From: Ramlibacter sp.
GTDB lineage: Bacteria > Pseudomonadota > Gammaproteobacteria > Burkholderiales > Burkholderiaceae_C
Assembly (NCBI RefSeq): GCF_028292805.1
Contig: NZ_JAQGLS010000165.1
Span: forward strand, 1 to 34,972
DNA: 34,972 nt
Direction of reading: 5' to 3'
The translations under genes were made by a program, and so were the position numbers. Position 1 is the stretch's first letter. Every line of letters starts with the position of its first letter. Under the pieces are notes generated by a model. The model made no database searches. It worked only from the letters and a program-made list of their open reading frames with translations, and had not been told where the DNA came from. Positions 28,516 through 34,972 of this stretch are shown in pieces.

Positions 28516-29649
28516 TCACATGGCCGCCGCGAACATCCGCTCGAAATCCGCCGGCGTGCACGGGCGCGCGTTGGTCTGGTGGCAGATGTCCTGGAAGGCG
28601 ATCTCCACCAGCTGCGGAATCTGCTCCCTGGTCACGCCGTGGGAAGCCAGCGTGCCGCCAATGCCGATGCTGACCTTGAGCTCCTTCAGCCACGGCACCA
28701 AGGCCTTGCCACCGCCCGCCACCTTGCAGACATGCGCCAGCTCGTCGAACTTCTCGGGCGCCGCCTCGTGGTTCCAGGCCAGCACGGTATCGATCATCAG
28801 CGCGTTGGCCAGGCCGTGATGCAGGTCGCACACCGCGCCCAGCGCGTGGGCGCAGGCGTGCACCGCGCCCAGGTCCTTCTGGAAGGCGATCGCGCCCATC
28901 ATCGACGCCATCATCATGTCGCTGCGCGCCGCCAGGTTGCCCGGCTCCCTGACCGCGGTGACGATGGAGCGCGCCGCGATGCGCGTGCCCTCCAGCGCGA
29001 TGCCGTCGCACAGCGGATGGTAGGCCGGCGACAGGTAGCTTTCGATGTTGTGCGTGAGCGCGTCCATGCCGGTGGCGGCGGTCACGTGCGGCGGCAAGGC
29101 CAGCGTCAGCTCCGGATCGGCGAACACCTTGCGCGCCAGGATCTTGGCGCTGAACACCACGCGCTTGAGGTGCGTGTCGTCCTCGCTGACGACCGCGGAG
29201 CGACCCACTTCGGAGCCGGTGCCGGAGGTGGTCGGCAACGCGACGAACCAAGGCAGCGCATTGGTGATGGGCCGTACCTCGGGATGGTCCCACACGTACT
29301 CGATGATGTCGCCTTCATGGGTGGCGGCCACGCCCACCACTTTGGCGACGTCCAGCGCCGCACCGCCGCCAAAGCCGATCACGCAGTCGGCGCCATGCGC
29401 CTTGTAGGCGGCGGCGCCGGCCATCACCTGGCTGGCCGTCGGGTTGCCGAACACGCCGGAGAACACGGCCACGTCGAGACCCTGCAGCTGGGCCTGGAAC
29501 TCCGCCAGCACCGGCAGCGCGCCCAGGGCGCGGTCGGTGACGATCAGCGGGCGCTTCAGGCCCTGCTCGCGCAGGTGGCCCGCGACCTCCTTGCGGGCGC
29601 CGACGCCGAACTGGATGGGGGTGGGAAAGGCGAAGTTGGACAGGCTCAT
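28516..29649 (-). CDS. Iron-containing (group III) alcohol dehydrogenase, 377 aa
   Basis: NAD(P)-dependent dehydrogenase of the Fe-ADH family. The N-terminal cofactor domain has VIGFGGGAALDVAKVVG and LPTTSGTGSEVGRSAVV. The metal-binding C-terminal domain has MDALTHNIESYLSPAYHPLCD and the His-rich GAVHACAHALGAVCDLHHGLANALM, where the iron ligands lie. The length is normal. Its ATG overlaps the stop of the 68-aa ORF as ATGA. In a gamma-glutamylation pathway it would oxidise the hydroxyl of a gamma-glutamyl amino alcohol, replacing the PuuB amine oxidase of the putrescine route. Substrate assignment is inference from context. Confidence 0.93.
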   Translation of the reverse strand: MSLSNFAFPTPIQFGVGARKEVAGHLREQGLKRPLIVTDRALGALPVLAEFQAQLQGLDVAVFSGVFGNPTASQVMAGAAAYKAHGADCVIGFGGGAALDVAKVVGVAATHEGDIIEYVWDHPEVRPITNALPWFVALPTTSGTGSEVGRSAVVSEDDTHLKRVVFSAKILARKVFADPELTLALPPHVTAATGMDALTHNIESYLSPAYHPLCDGIALEGTRIAARSIVTAVREPGNLAARSDMMMASMMGAIAFQKDLGAVHACAHALGAVCDLHHGLANALMIDTVLAWNHEAAPEKFDELAHVCKVAGGGKALVPWLKELKVSIGIGGTLASHGVTREQIPQLVEIAFQDICHQTNARPCTPADFERMFAAAM

Positions 29650-29852
29650 TGGGTCTCGGTGAGCAAAAGGGCCATGTGGATCTCGCTCAGGGCGCGGCCA
29701 TCGACGCTGATGGCGTGCGGCTCCAGGCCGCCGCGAAAACCAGCGCGCTCCGGGCGCCGCCGATGCTCGCGCAAGCCGCGCAGGCCGCGCAGGCGCAACT
29801 GGCGGAACGCCTCGGCGTCCGCCGGCACCAGCCTGCGCAGTTCCACGGTCAT
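29646..29852 (-). CDS. 68-aa ORF, GNAT N-terminus-like, overlapped at both ends
   Basis: The product begins MTVELRRLVPADAEAFRQLRLRGLR, which matches the first strand and helix of GNAT acetyltransferases (ELRxLxPxDAExFRxLRLxGL). It ends after 68 residues, before any acetyl-CoA-binding motif, with an unfamiliar Arg/Gly-rich tail. Its ATG overlaps the ligase stop (TGATG) and its TGA overlaps the dehydrogenase start (ATGA), so it should be translated as part of the operon. It may be a truncated GNAT gene kept because it couples translation of its neighbours, or a small protein in its own right. The 86-aa track version starts inside the ligase gene. Confidence 0.6.
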   Translation of the reverse strand: MTVELRRLVPADAEAFRQLRLRGLRGLREHRRRPERAGFRGGLEPHAISVDGRALSEIHMALLLTETQ

Positions 29853-31219
29853 CAGATGATCTCGAAGTAGCGTTTCAATTCCCAGTCTGTCACGCCGTCC
29901 TGCCACTGGCGCCAGGCCCAGTCGCGGGTGGCGGCGAAGTGGTCGACGAAGGCGTCGCCGAGCCAGTCACGGGCGATCTCCGATCTTTCGAAAGCGCGCG
30001 TGGTTTCGATCAGCGTGCGCGGCGCCCGCGGGATGTGCTCCGAGCCCTGGTTGGTGCCGGTGATCGGCGGCGCAGTGAGCTTCAGGCCTTTCTCAACGCC
30101 GTGCATGCCGGCCGCGATCACGGCCGCCATCGCCAGGTAGGGGTTGACGTCGGCGCCGGGGCAGCGCGTTTCCAGCCGGGTGGCCTTGGGCGAGCCGGCC
30201 AGCACGCGGAAGCTGGCGGTGCGGTTGTCCATGCCCCAGGTCGGCTTGACCGGCGCCCAGAAGCCGTCGACCAGCCGCTTGTAGCTGTTGATGGTGGGCC
30301 AGATCATCGGCCCGAAGTCCATCATGCAGGCCACCTGGCCGGCCAGGTAGCTCTCGAACAGCGGGCTCATCTTGCGCGGGCTGTCGGCGTCGTAGAACAG
30401 GTTGGTCTTGCCGTCGGTCAGGCTCTGGTGGATGTGGCCGCTGCAGCCCGGGTACTTCTGGCTCCACTTGGCCATGAAGCTGGGCATGATGCCGAAACGC
30501 TTGCCGATCTCGCGCGCGCCGGTCTTGAACAGCACCGCGCGGTCGGCCTGCTCCAGCGCACTGGAAAAGGCGATCGCCACTTCGTAGGTGCCCGGCCCGG
30601 TCTCGGTGTGCAGGCCCTCGATGGGCACCTTGAAGGCCAGCATCTCGTCCATCAGCGCGTTGAAAAACCCGGGGTTGTCGGCCATGCGCAGCACCGAGTA
30701 GCCGAACATGCCGGGCGTGATCGGCTCCGGCGGGCTGCCGTTCTTGGCCGCCCAGCTATGAATCGTTTCGCGGAAGTTGAACCACTCGAATTCCATGCCG
30801 GTCATCACTTCGAAGCCGAGTTTCTCGGCCCGGGCCAGCACGCGCTTCAAAGTCTGGCGCGGGCACACCGGGTGCGGCGAACCGTCGGCCAGCACGAACT
30901 CGCCCAGGAAGAACGGCACCTCGTTGTCCCACGGGACCTTGCGCGCGGTGCCCAGGTCCACGCTGGCCAAGGCATCGGGAAAGCCGTGCTGCCAGCCGGT
31001 GACCTGCGCGTTGTCGTAGGTCACGTCCTGACTGTCCCAGCCCAGCACCACGTCGCAAAAGCCGAAGCCGCCGCTGGCGGCGCCCTCGAACTTGTCGATG
31101 TGCAGGTACTTGCCGCGCAGGATGCCGTCGATGTCGGTGACGGCGACCTTGACCTTGTTGGCGCCCTCCTTCCTCAGCTGGGTGAGGGCGGGATGGGGGG
31201 TCTCCTTGCTGCTGGCCAC
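29852..31219 (-). CDS. Glutamine-synthetase-like gamma-glutamyl-amine ligase (PuuA/GlnA4 type), 455 aa
   Basis: ATP-dependent ligase expected to join glutamate through its gamma-carboxyl to an amine, the first step of the operon's pathway. The GS catalytic domain has the metal Glu in MTGMEFEWFNF, HTETGPGTYEVA, CSGHIHQSL (metal/ATP His), and the substrate-binding NRTASFRV and ETRCPGADVNPYLAMAA. It lacks the adenylylation Tyr loop of GlnA and is shorter than the housekeeping enzyme (about 470). The start is GTG 31219 (MASSKETPHPALTQL), preceded by GAGGAG; the track start lies 31 codons earlier with no support. First gene of the catabolic operon, divergent from the LicD-like gene. Confidence 0.92.
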   Translation of the reverse strand: MASSKETPHPALTQLRKEGANKVKVAVTDIDGILRGKYLHIDKFEGAASGGFGFCDVVLGWDSQDVTYDNAQVTGWQHGFPDALASVDLGTARKVPWDNEVPFFLGEFVLADGSPHPVCPRQTLKRVLARAEKLGFEVMTGMEFEWFNFRETIHSWAAKNGSPPEPITPGMFGYSVLRMADNPGFFNALMDEMLAFKVPIEGLHTETGPGTYEVAIAFSSALEQADRAVLFKTGAREIGKRFGIMPSFMAKWSQKYPGCSGHIHQSLTDGKTNLFYDADSPRKMSPLFESYLAGQVACMMDFGPMIWPTINSYKRLVDGFWAPVKPTWGMDNRTASFRVLAGSPKATRLETRCPGADVNPYLAMAAVIAAGMHGVEKGLKLTAPPITGTNQGSEHIPRAPRTLIETTRAFERSEIARDWLGDAFVDHFAATRDWAWRQWQDGVTDWELKRYFEII

Positions 31220-31338
31220 GGGCTGGAACTCCTCACGATTTGCTGCGCTAGCGGTGCATCCATCTTGACAGCCTTCGCGCTTTTCGTGGGAGCCCGACAG
31301 CGCCCCATGCACGCGTCGGGCGCTGGTAGAGTGCCCGC

Positions 31339-32193
31339 ATGTCCCATCCTGCCTCGCAGCGCATCGAAGCCGCCCTGGCCGGCGCCCGCTGCGCCCTGCT
31401 GCTGGGCGAGCTGCCGCAGATGCACACGCAACTGGTGCACGCGCTCGACGCCCTGGCCGAAGTCACGCGTGAAGGGCTGGTGCCGGTGCAGGAGCGCCCG
31501 CCCGTCGACTGGGACGAGGCCACGGCGATCCGGCTGGTCTGGCAGGTGCTGGCCCGGCTCAAGCTCGAGCAGTGCCGCGTCTTTCCCTATGCCGGCACGC
31601 TGCTCGGCCTGGAACGCAACGGCCGCCTCTTGCCCAACGACAAAGACATCGACCTGGCGGTCTGGCTGGAAGATTTTTCACTGGCCGGCCGCGTGCTGCA
31701 GCAGATGGGCCTGCAGCGCGCCACCGAGGTGCCGCCGTTCGACAACATGACAACCTGGGTCGATCCGGCCAGCGGCCTGTCGGTCGAGCTGTTCGGCCTG
31801 CTGCGCGACCCGGTGCGCGAACGGGTCCAGGGCGGCGTCTGGCTGTACGGCCGCCCGCCTGGCTGGCAGCGGGTGCTGCACCTGCCCTGGTTCGAGCTGG
31901 TCGAGCGGGCCAGCCCGGCCGGGCCCACTTGGTGGCCGGCCGAACCACCAGCGCTGCTGGAGGCTTTCTATGGCGACTGGCGCACGCCGCGGCCCGAATG
32001 GGACTCGCAGGTGTCGAACCGCGCGCTGCAGGAAATCAACCTGAGCTGGCACTGCTGGTCGCTCAAGAGCCTGTCCGAGCGCTGGTTGACCGGCGACCTG
32101 GCCAGCACGCTGCGGCTGCTGGAGCAGATCGCGATGCGCTGCGGCGACACCCCCCAGCTGCGCCAGTGGCGCGAGGCGCTGATGCCGCGGTGA
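31339..32193 (+). CDS. LicD/fukutin-like nucleotidyltransferase-fold protein, 284 aa
   Basis: Soluble protein whose middle part reads FPYAGTLLGLERNGRLLPNDKDIDLAVW, the signature GTLLG-x(n)-D-x-D-I-D of LicD/fukutin-type phosphotransferases that add phosphocholine or phosphoribitol to glycans. The acidic KDIDLAVW would bind metal. The rest (ELFGLLRDPVRERVQGGVWLYGR, WWPAEPPALLEAFYGDWRTP) fits the late GxxWxxP region of the family. The first 80 residues are helical and unrecognised. ATG 31339; a perfect TTGACA lies at 31265-31270, but no -10 matches it. It is followed closely by a decayed cytidylyltransferase gene, suggesting the two once worked together on a cell-surface glycan. Confidence 0.75.
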   Translation: MSHPASQRIEAALAGARCALLLGELPQMHTQLVHALDALAEVTREGLVPVQERPPVDWDEATAIRLVWQVLARLKLEQCRVFPYAGTLLGLERNGRLLPNDKDIDLAVWLEDFSLAGRVLQQMGLQRATEVPPFDNMTTWVDPASGLSVELFGLLRDPVRERVQGGVWLYGRPPGWQRVLHLPWFELVERASPAGPTWWPAEPPALLEAFYGDWRTPRPEWDSQVSNRALQEINLSWHCWSLKSLSERWLTGDLASTLRLLEQIAMRCGDTPQLRQWREALMPR

Positions 32194-32214
32194 CGCCAGC
32201 GCAGCCGGCGCAAA

Positions 32215-32616
32215 GTGAGCGTCCTCATTCCGGCGGCCGGCAGCGGCCAGCGCCCGGGCCTTGGCCCCAATGCGCTGCTGGCCATGGCCGGCCGGCCGCT
32301 GCTCGACTGGGCGGTGGACCAGGCGCTGCCGCGCGGCGCCCTTCGCGTCGAAGTCGGCGCCACCGGCCAGCAGAGCGTCGGGCGGCTGGGAACGGGCGCC
32401 GCGCCTCTGGTTCGCCGCTGTGGAACGGGGCCAGCCCGTTCGCCTCGCTGGAGTTCGCGCGCAGCGTGCCGGCGGCGTCTGCAGCGCAACATCAAGCTGA
32501 CCACGCCCGACGACTGGCTGCTGGCGCAGGCCCTGCACCAGCGCCTGCGCGGCGGATCTGTCCGCCTGCGGTCGAGCTGCCGCGATTGCGGCCGCTGCGC
32601 TGGCGCCGTAGGATGA
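32215..32616 (+). pseudogene. Remnant of an IspD/TarI-like cytidylyltransferase
   Basis: A GTG-started 133-codon ORF begins MSVLIPAAGSGQRPGLGPNALLAMAGRPLLDWAVDQAL, the nucleotide-binding start of IspD/TarI-type cytidylyltransferases, followed by VEVGATGQQSVG (family: GGxxRQxSV). Only about 35 low-complexity Arg-rich codons later comes NIKLTTPDDWLLAQALHQRL, the family's C-terminal NIKLTTPxD signature. An intact enzyme is about 225-240 residues, so roughly 100 central residues are missing and the end is extended by unrelated Arg/Cys-rich sequence. It is therefore probably dead by internal deletion plus frame damage. The real housekeeping ispD is expected elsewhere. Confidence 0.75.
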
Positions 32617-32645
32617 AGGCTCCTCACGTTGCTGGAGGGTCTGCA

Positions 32646-34700
32646 GTGGGAACTCATCGCGACATTGCCGCCCGGCGCACGCTGGCCCTCGTGGGGCCGG
32701 GTGCCGCAGGCAAGACCAGCCTGGCGGAAGCCTTGCTGTGGAAGGCCGGGGCGATTGGCGCGCCCGGCAGCGTGGAAAAGGGCAACACCAGCTCGGACCA
32801 CGACCCGCTGGAAAAACGCTGGCTGCGCTCGCTCAACACCAGCCTGCTGCACTTCGAGCACCGCGGCGTCCACACCCACCTGATCGACACCCCGGGCGCG
32901 CCCGACCTGCTCGGGCAGTCGTTGCCCGCGCTGGAAGCGGTGGAGACGGCGGCCATCGTGATCAGCGCGGCCACGGGCATCGAGCCGATGGCGGCGCGGA
33001 TGATGGAATGGGCGAAGCAGCGCGAGCGCGACCGCATCATCGTCATCACCAAGATCGACACCCAGGGCGCCGACCTGCAGGGGCTGGTGGCGCAGATCCA
33101 GGCCGCCTTCGGCCGCGAATGCCTGCCCGTCAACCTGCCGTCGCAACGCGGCGAGCGGGTGCTGGACTGCTTCTGGAACATGAAGGCCGACGGCCCGCCG
33201 ACCGACTTCTCGTCGGTGGAGCAAGCGCATCGCGCTCTGGTCGAACAGGTGGTCGAAGTCGACGCCGCGTTCGTCGAGCGCTACCTGAACGACGGCGACG
33301 TCGCCCCGCAGGAACTGCACGCGCCGCTGGAGCAGGCCCTGCGCGAAGGCCACCTGGTGCCGATCTGCTTCGTCTCGGCCCGCACCGGCGCCGGCGTGAC
33401 GGAACTGCTGGAAGTGATCGAGCGGCTGCTGCCGGATCCGAGCGAGGGCAATCCGCCGGCCTTCCTGGAAGGCGAAGGCGAGCAGGCGAAGCCGCTCGAG
33501 GCGCTGCCGGACCCGGCCCTGCACGTGCTGGCGCATGTCTTCAAGGTGACGCAAGACCCTTACGTCGGCAAGATGGGCGTGCTGCGGGTGCACCAGGGCA
33601 CCATCACGCGCGACAGCCAGCTCTACGTGGGAGACGGCCGCCGCCCTTTCAAGGTGGGCCACCTTTTCATGCTGCAGGGCAAGGAGCTGACGGAGGTGGT
33701 CAGGGCGGTGCCGGGCGACCTGTGCGCGATCGCCAAGGTGGAGGAACTGCACTTCGACGCGGTGCTGCACGACGCCGCCGAAGACTCCCACATCCATCTC
33801 AAGCCGCTGGAATTCCCGGTGCCGGTGCACGGGCTGGCGATCGAGCCCAAGCGCCGCGGTGACGAGCAGCGCCTGCACGACATCCTGCACAAGCTGGTGA
33901 GCGAAGACCCGTGCCTGCGGCTGGAGCACGTGGCCAGCACCAACGAAAGCGTGGTCTACGGCCTGGGCGAGCTGCACCTGCGCACGCTGCTGGAGCGCCT
34001 GACCGAGGTGCACGGCTGCCAGGTGAACACCCGGCCGCCGCGCATCGCCTACCGGGAGACGGTGATGGCGGCGGCCGAAGGCCACCACCGCCACAAAAAG
34101 CAGACCGGCGGCGCCGGCCAGTTCGGCGAGGTGTTCCTGCGGGTGGAGCCGCTGCCGCGCGGCAGCGGCTTCCAGTTCGTCGACGAGGTCAAGGGCGGCG
34201 CCATCCCGCACAACTTCATCCCGGCGGTCGAAAAAGGCGTGCGGCTGGCAATGGAACAAGGCGTGGTGGCCGGCTATCCGGTGGTCGACCTGAAGGTGGT
34301 GGTGTACGACGGCAAGCACCACACGGTCGACAGCAAGGAGATCGCCTTCATCACCGCCGCCCGCAAGGCGCTCGCGGCGGCGGTGCAGGCGGCGCGGCCC
34401 TGCGTGCTGGAGCCGATCGTCGACGTCGAGATCACCGCGCCGGAGCAGAACATGGGCGACATCACCGGCGACCTCGCGGCGCGCCGCGGCCAGGTGAGCG
34501 GCACCCAGTCCGGCGCCACCGGCGCGCTGACGGTGCTGGCGCAGGCGCCGTTGTCGGAGCTGGCCAGCTACCAGTCGCGGCTGAACTCGCTGACCGGCGG
34601 GCAGGGCCGCTACACCCTCTCCTTTAGCCACTACGAGCCGGTGCCGCCGACGGTGCAGGCGCAGCTGGCGTCGCAGCACAAGGTGCGCGACGAAGGCTAG
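32646..34700 (+). CDS. Atypical elongation factor G-like translational GTPase, 684 aa
   Basis: EF-G paralogue with the full domain order I-V: G domain with P-loop VGPGAAGKTSLAEAL, domain II (GKMGVLRVHQGTI), domain III (VYGLGELHLRTLLERL), domain IV (HHRHKKQTGGAGQFGEV, conserved PHNFIPAVEKG) and domain V (EPIVDVEITAPEQNMGDITGDL ... RRGQVSG). Two GTPase motifs differ from EF-G: switch II is DTPGAPD, lacking the catalytic His of DTPGH, and G4 is TKID rather than NKxD. It matches the uncharacterised EF-G-like family rather than the essential FusA. The start is GTG 32646 with GGAGG upstream; ATG 32613, which overlaps the remnant's stop as ATGA, is an alternative. The ORF is open a further kilobase upstream by GC bias. 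Confidence 0.9.
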   Translation: MGTHRDIAARRTLALVGPGAAGKTSLAEALLWKAGAIGAPGSVEKGNTSSDHDPLEKRWLRSLNTSLLHFEHRGVHTHLIDTPGAPDLLGQSLPALEAVETAAIVISAATGIEPMAARMMEWAKQRERDRIIVITKIDTQGADLQGLVAQIQAAFGRECLPVNLPSQRGERVLDCFWNMKADGPPTDFSSVEQAHRALVEQVVEVDAAFVERYLNDGDVAPQELHAPLEQALREGHLVPICFVSARTGAGVTELLEVIERLLPDPSEGNPPAFLEGEGEQAKPLEALPDPALHVLAHVFKVTQDPYVGKMGVLRVHQGTITRDSQLYVGDGRRPFKVGHLFMLQGKELTEVVRAVPGDLCAIAKVEELHFDAVLHDAAEDSHIHLKPLEFPVPVHGLAIEPKRRGDEQRLHDILHKLVSEDPCLRLEHVASTNESVVYGLGELHLRTLLERLTEVHGCQVNTRPPRIAYRETVMAAAEGHHRHKKQTGGAGQFGEVFLRVEPLPRGSGFQFVDEVKGGAIPHNFIPAVEKGVRLAMEQGVVAGYPVVDLKVVVYDGKHHTVDSKEIAFITAARKALAAAVQAARPCVLEPIVDVEITAPEQNMGDITGDLAARRGQVSGTQSGATGALTVLAQAPLSELASYQSRLNSLTGGQGRYTLSFSHYEPVPPTVQAQLASQHKVRDEG

Positions 34701-34855
34701 CGCAGCGCATCGCCGCGCTCGCAAGCCCGCTACGCTGGCAAAGCACCCCCTCTTTCGCGCAGTCCGCCAGGCACGGGTGGGCGCCAGCTCCGCCGTTCGA
34801 GGCTCGGCCAGGCTGCGACGCGCGCAGGACGCGGGGCTGCAGCAGCACGACGCCT

Positions 34856-34875
34856 GAGCCTTGGAGCCCAGGCTC
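34856..34875 (-). other. Short hairpin after the RGG-tail gene
   Basis: GAGCCT and AGGCTC form a 6-bp stem directly after the stop of the minus-strand gene at the window edge. No T run follows, so it is at best a weak terminator. Between the EF-G-like stop at 34700 and this site I see nothing else I can name. Confidence 0.35.
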
Positions 34876-34972
34876 CTAGTTGCGAGCGCCCCGGCCCGGG
34901 CCGTCGTCGCCACGCTGGCCACGCCCGCCGCGGCCGTCGTCGCCCCGGCCGCCACGCTCGGCACGTTCGGCC
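34876..34972 (-). CDS. RGG-rich C-terminus of an RNA-binding protein, probably DEAD-box helicase (cut by window edge)
   Basis: This ORF is not in the track. Reading the minus strand up from TAG at 34876-34878 gives 31 residues, AERAERGGRGDDGRGGRGQR then GDDGPGRGARN, a Gly/Arg/Asp repeat. Such tails end the RhlE-type DEAD-box RNA helicases of Burkholderiales, where they help RNA binding and condensate formation. Other RGG-tailed proteins are possible because no helicase motif is inside the window. Confidence 0.6.
   Translation of the reverse strand, partial: AERAERGGRGDDGRGGRGQRGDDGPGRGARN

Noticed and set aside
31265-31290. Perfect TTGACA as -35 of a promoter for the LicD-like gene
   Set aside because: No acceptable -10 hexamer lies 16-18 bases downstream; chance occurrence cannot be excluded.
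31968-34964. 998-aa minus-strand ORF opposite the EF-G-like gene
   Set aside because: GC-driven antisense frame without recognisable motifs; it also crosses the LicD-like gene end, the remnant and the RGG-tail gene in a different frame.

Overview
The window looks like a chromosomal segment of a high-GC betaproteobacterium, most likely Burkholderiales and probably Comamonadaceae-like (for example Ramlibacter or Variovorax relatives). I infer this from the base composition, the protein sequences (RecA, SucCD, short-form ArgC, TctDE-type two-component pair) and the dense gene packing. I saw no tRNA, rRNA, CRISPR array, insertion sequence or phage gene. Many very long ORFs in the track (for example 3578..6649 +, 8305..11340 +, 22424..25351 -) are GC-driven shadows of real genes on the opposite strand.

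Region 1 (1-11.1 kb, all minus strand) is a signalling and type IV pilus block. In transcription order it holds a membrane protein with a CHASE2 sensor and a Ser/Thr kinase domain, a PP2C phosphatase, a tandem-FHA protein, a CHASE2 adenylate cyclase, a metallo-beta-lactamase-fold protein resembling class II cyclic-nucleotide phosphodiesterases, and a GAF-containing GspE/PilB-type ATPase. A type IV pilin follows, with its own sigma-54 promoter and two upstream TGTC dyads, and then a glycosyltransferase cut by the window edge. Kinase, phosphatase and phosphothreonine reader stand beside a cAMP maker, a possible cAMP breaker and a possible cAMP-sensing motor. This looks like one coupled Ser/Thr-phosphorylation and cAMP circuit directed at a pilus or secretion ATPase.

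Region 2 (11.2-19.6 kb) is mostly housekeeping: terC, sucCD with a clear terminator, divergent argC, recA-recX with a LexA-like operator, a MarR regulator and a TctD/TctE-like two-component pair.

Region 3 (19.7-25.4 kb) holds a glutathione S-transferase, a small SPOR-like envelope protein, birA and a small SET-domain lysine methyltransferase. Divergent from these is topB, whose product carries a histone-H1-like Lys/Ala tail and a C-terminal SWIB domain. Between SET and topB lies a 36-nt perfectly alternating purine-pyrimidine tract that could form Z-DNA. SET, SWIB and an H1-like tail at one divergent locus recall the chromatin-type proteins of Chlamydia.

Region 4 (25.4-31.2 kb, minus strand) is a catabolic operon: a glutamine-synthetase-like gamma-glutamyl-amine ligase, a 68-aa ORF fused by start/stop overlaps to both neighbours, an iron-type alcohol dehydrogenase, a gamma-glutamyl hydrolase, an aldehyde dehydrogenase and a second hydrolase paralogue. 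An alcohol dehydrogenase stands where a PuuB amine oxidase would be expected. That points to glutamylation of an amino alcohol such as ethanolamine rather than the classical putrescine route.

Region 5 (31.3-35 kb) has a LicD/fukutin-like nucleotidyltransferase-fold protein, the decayed remnant of an IspD/TarI-like cytidylyltransferase, an atypical EF-G-like GTPase, and the RGG-rich C-terminus of a minus-strand protein (probably a DEAD-box RNA helicase) cut by the window edge. No stretch above 300 bases lacks a gene.
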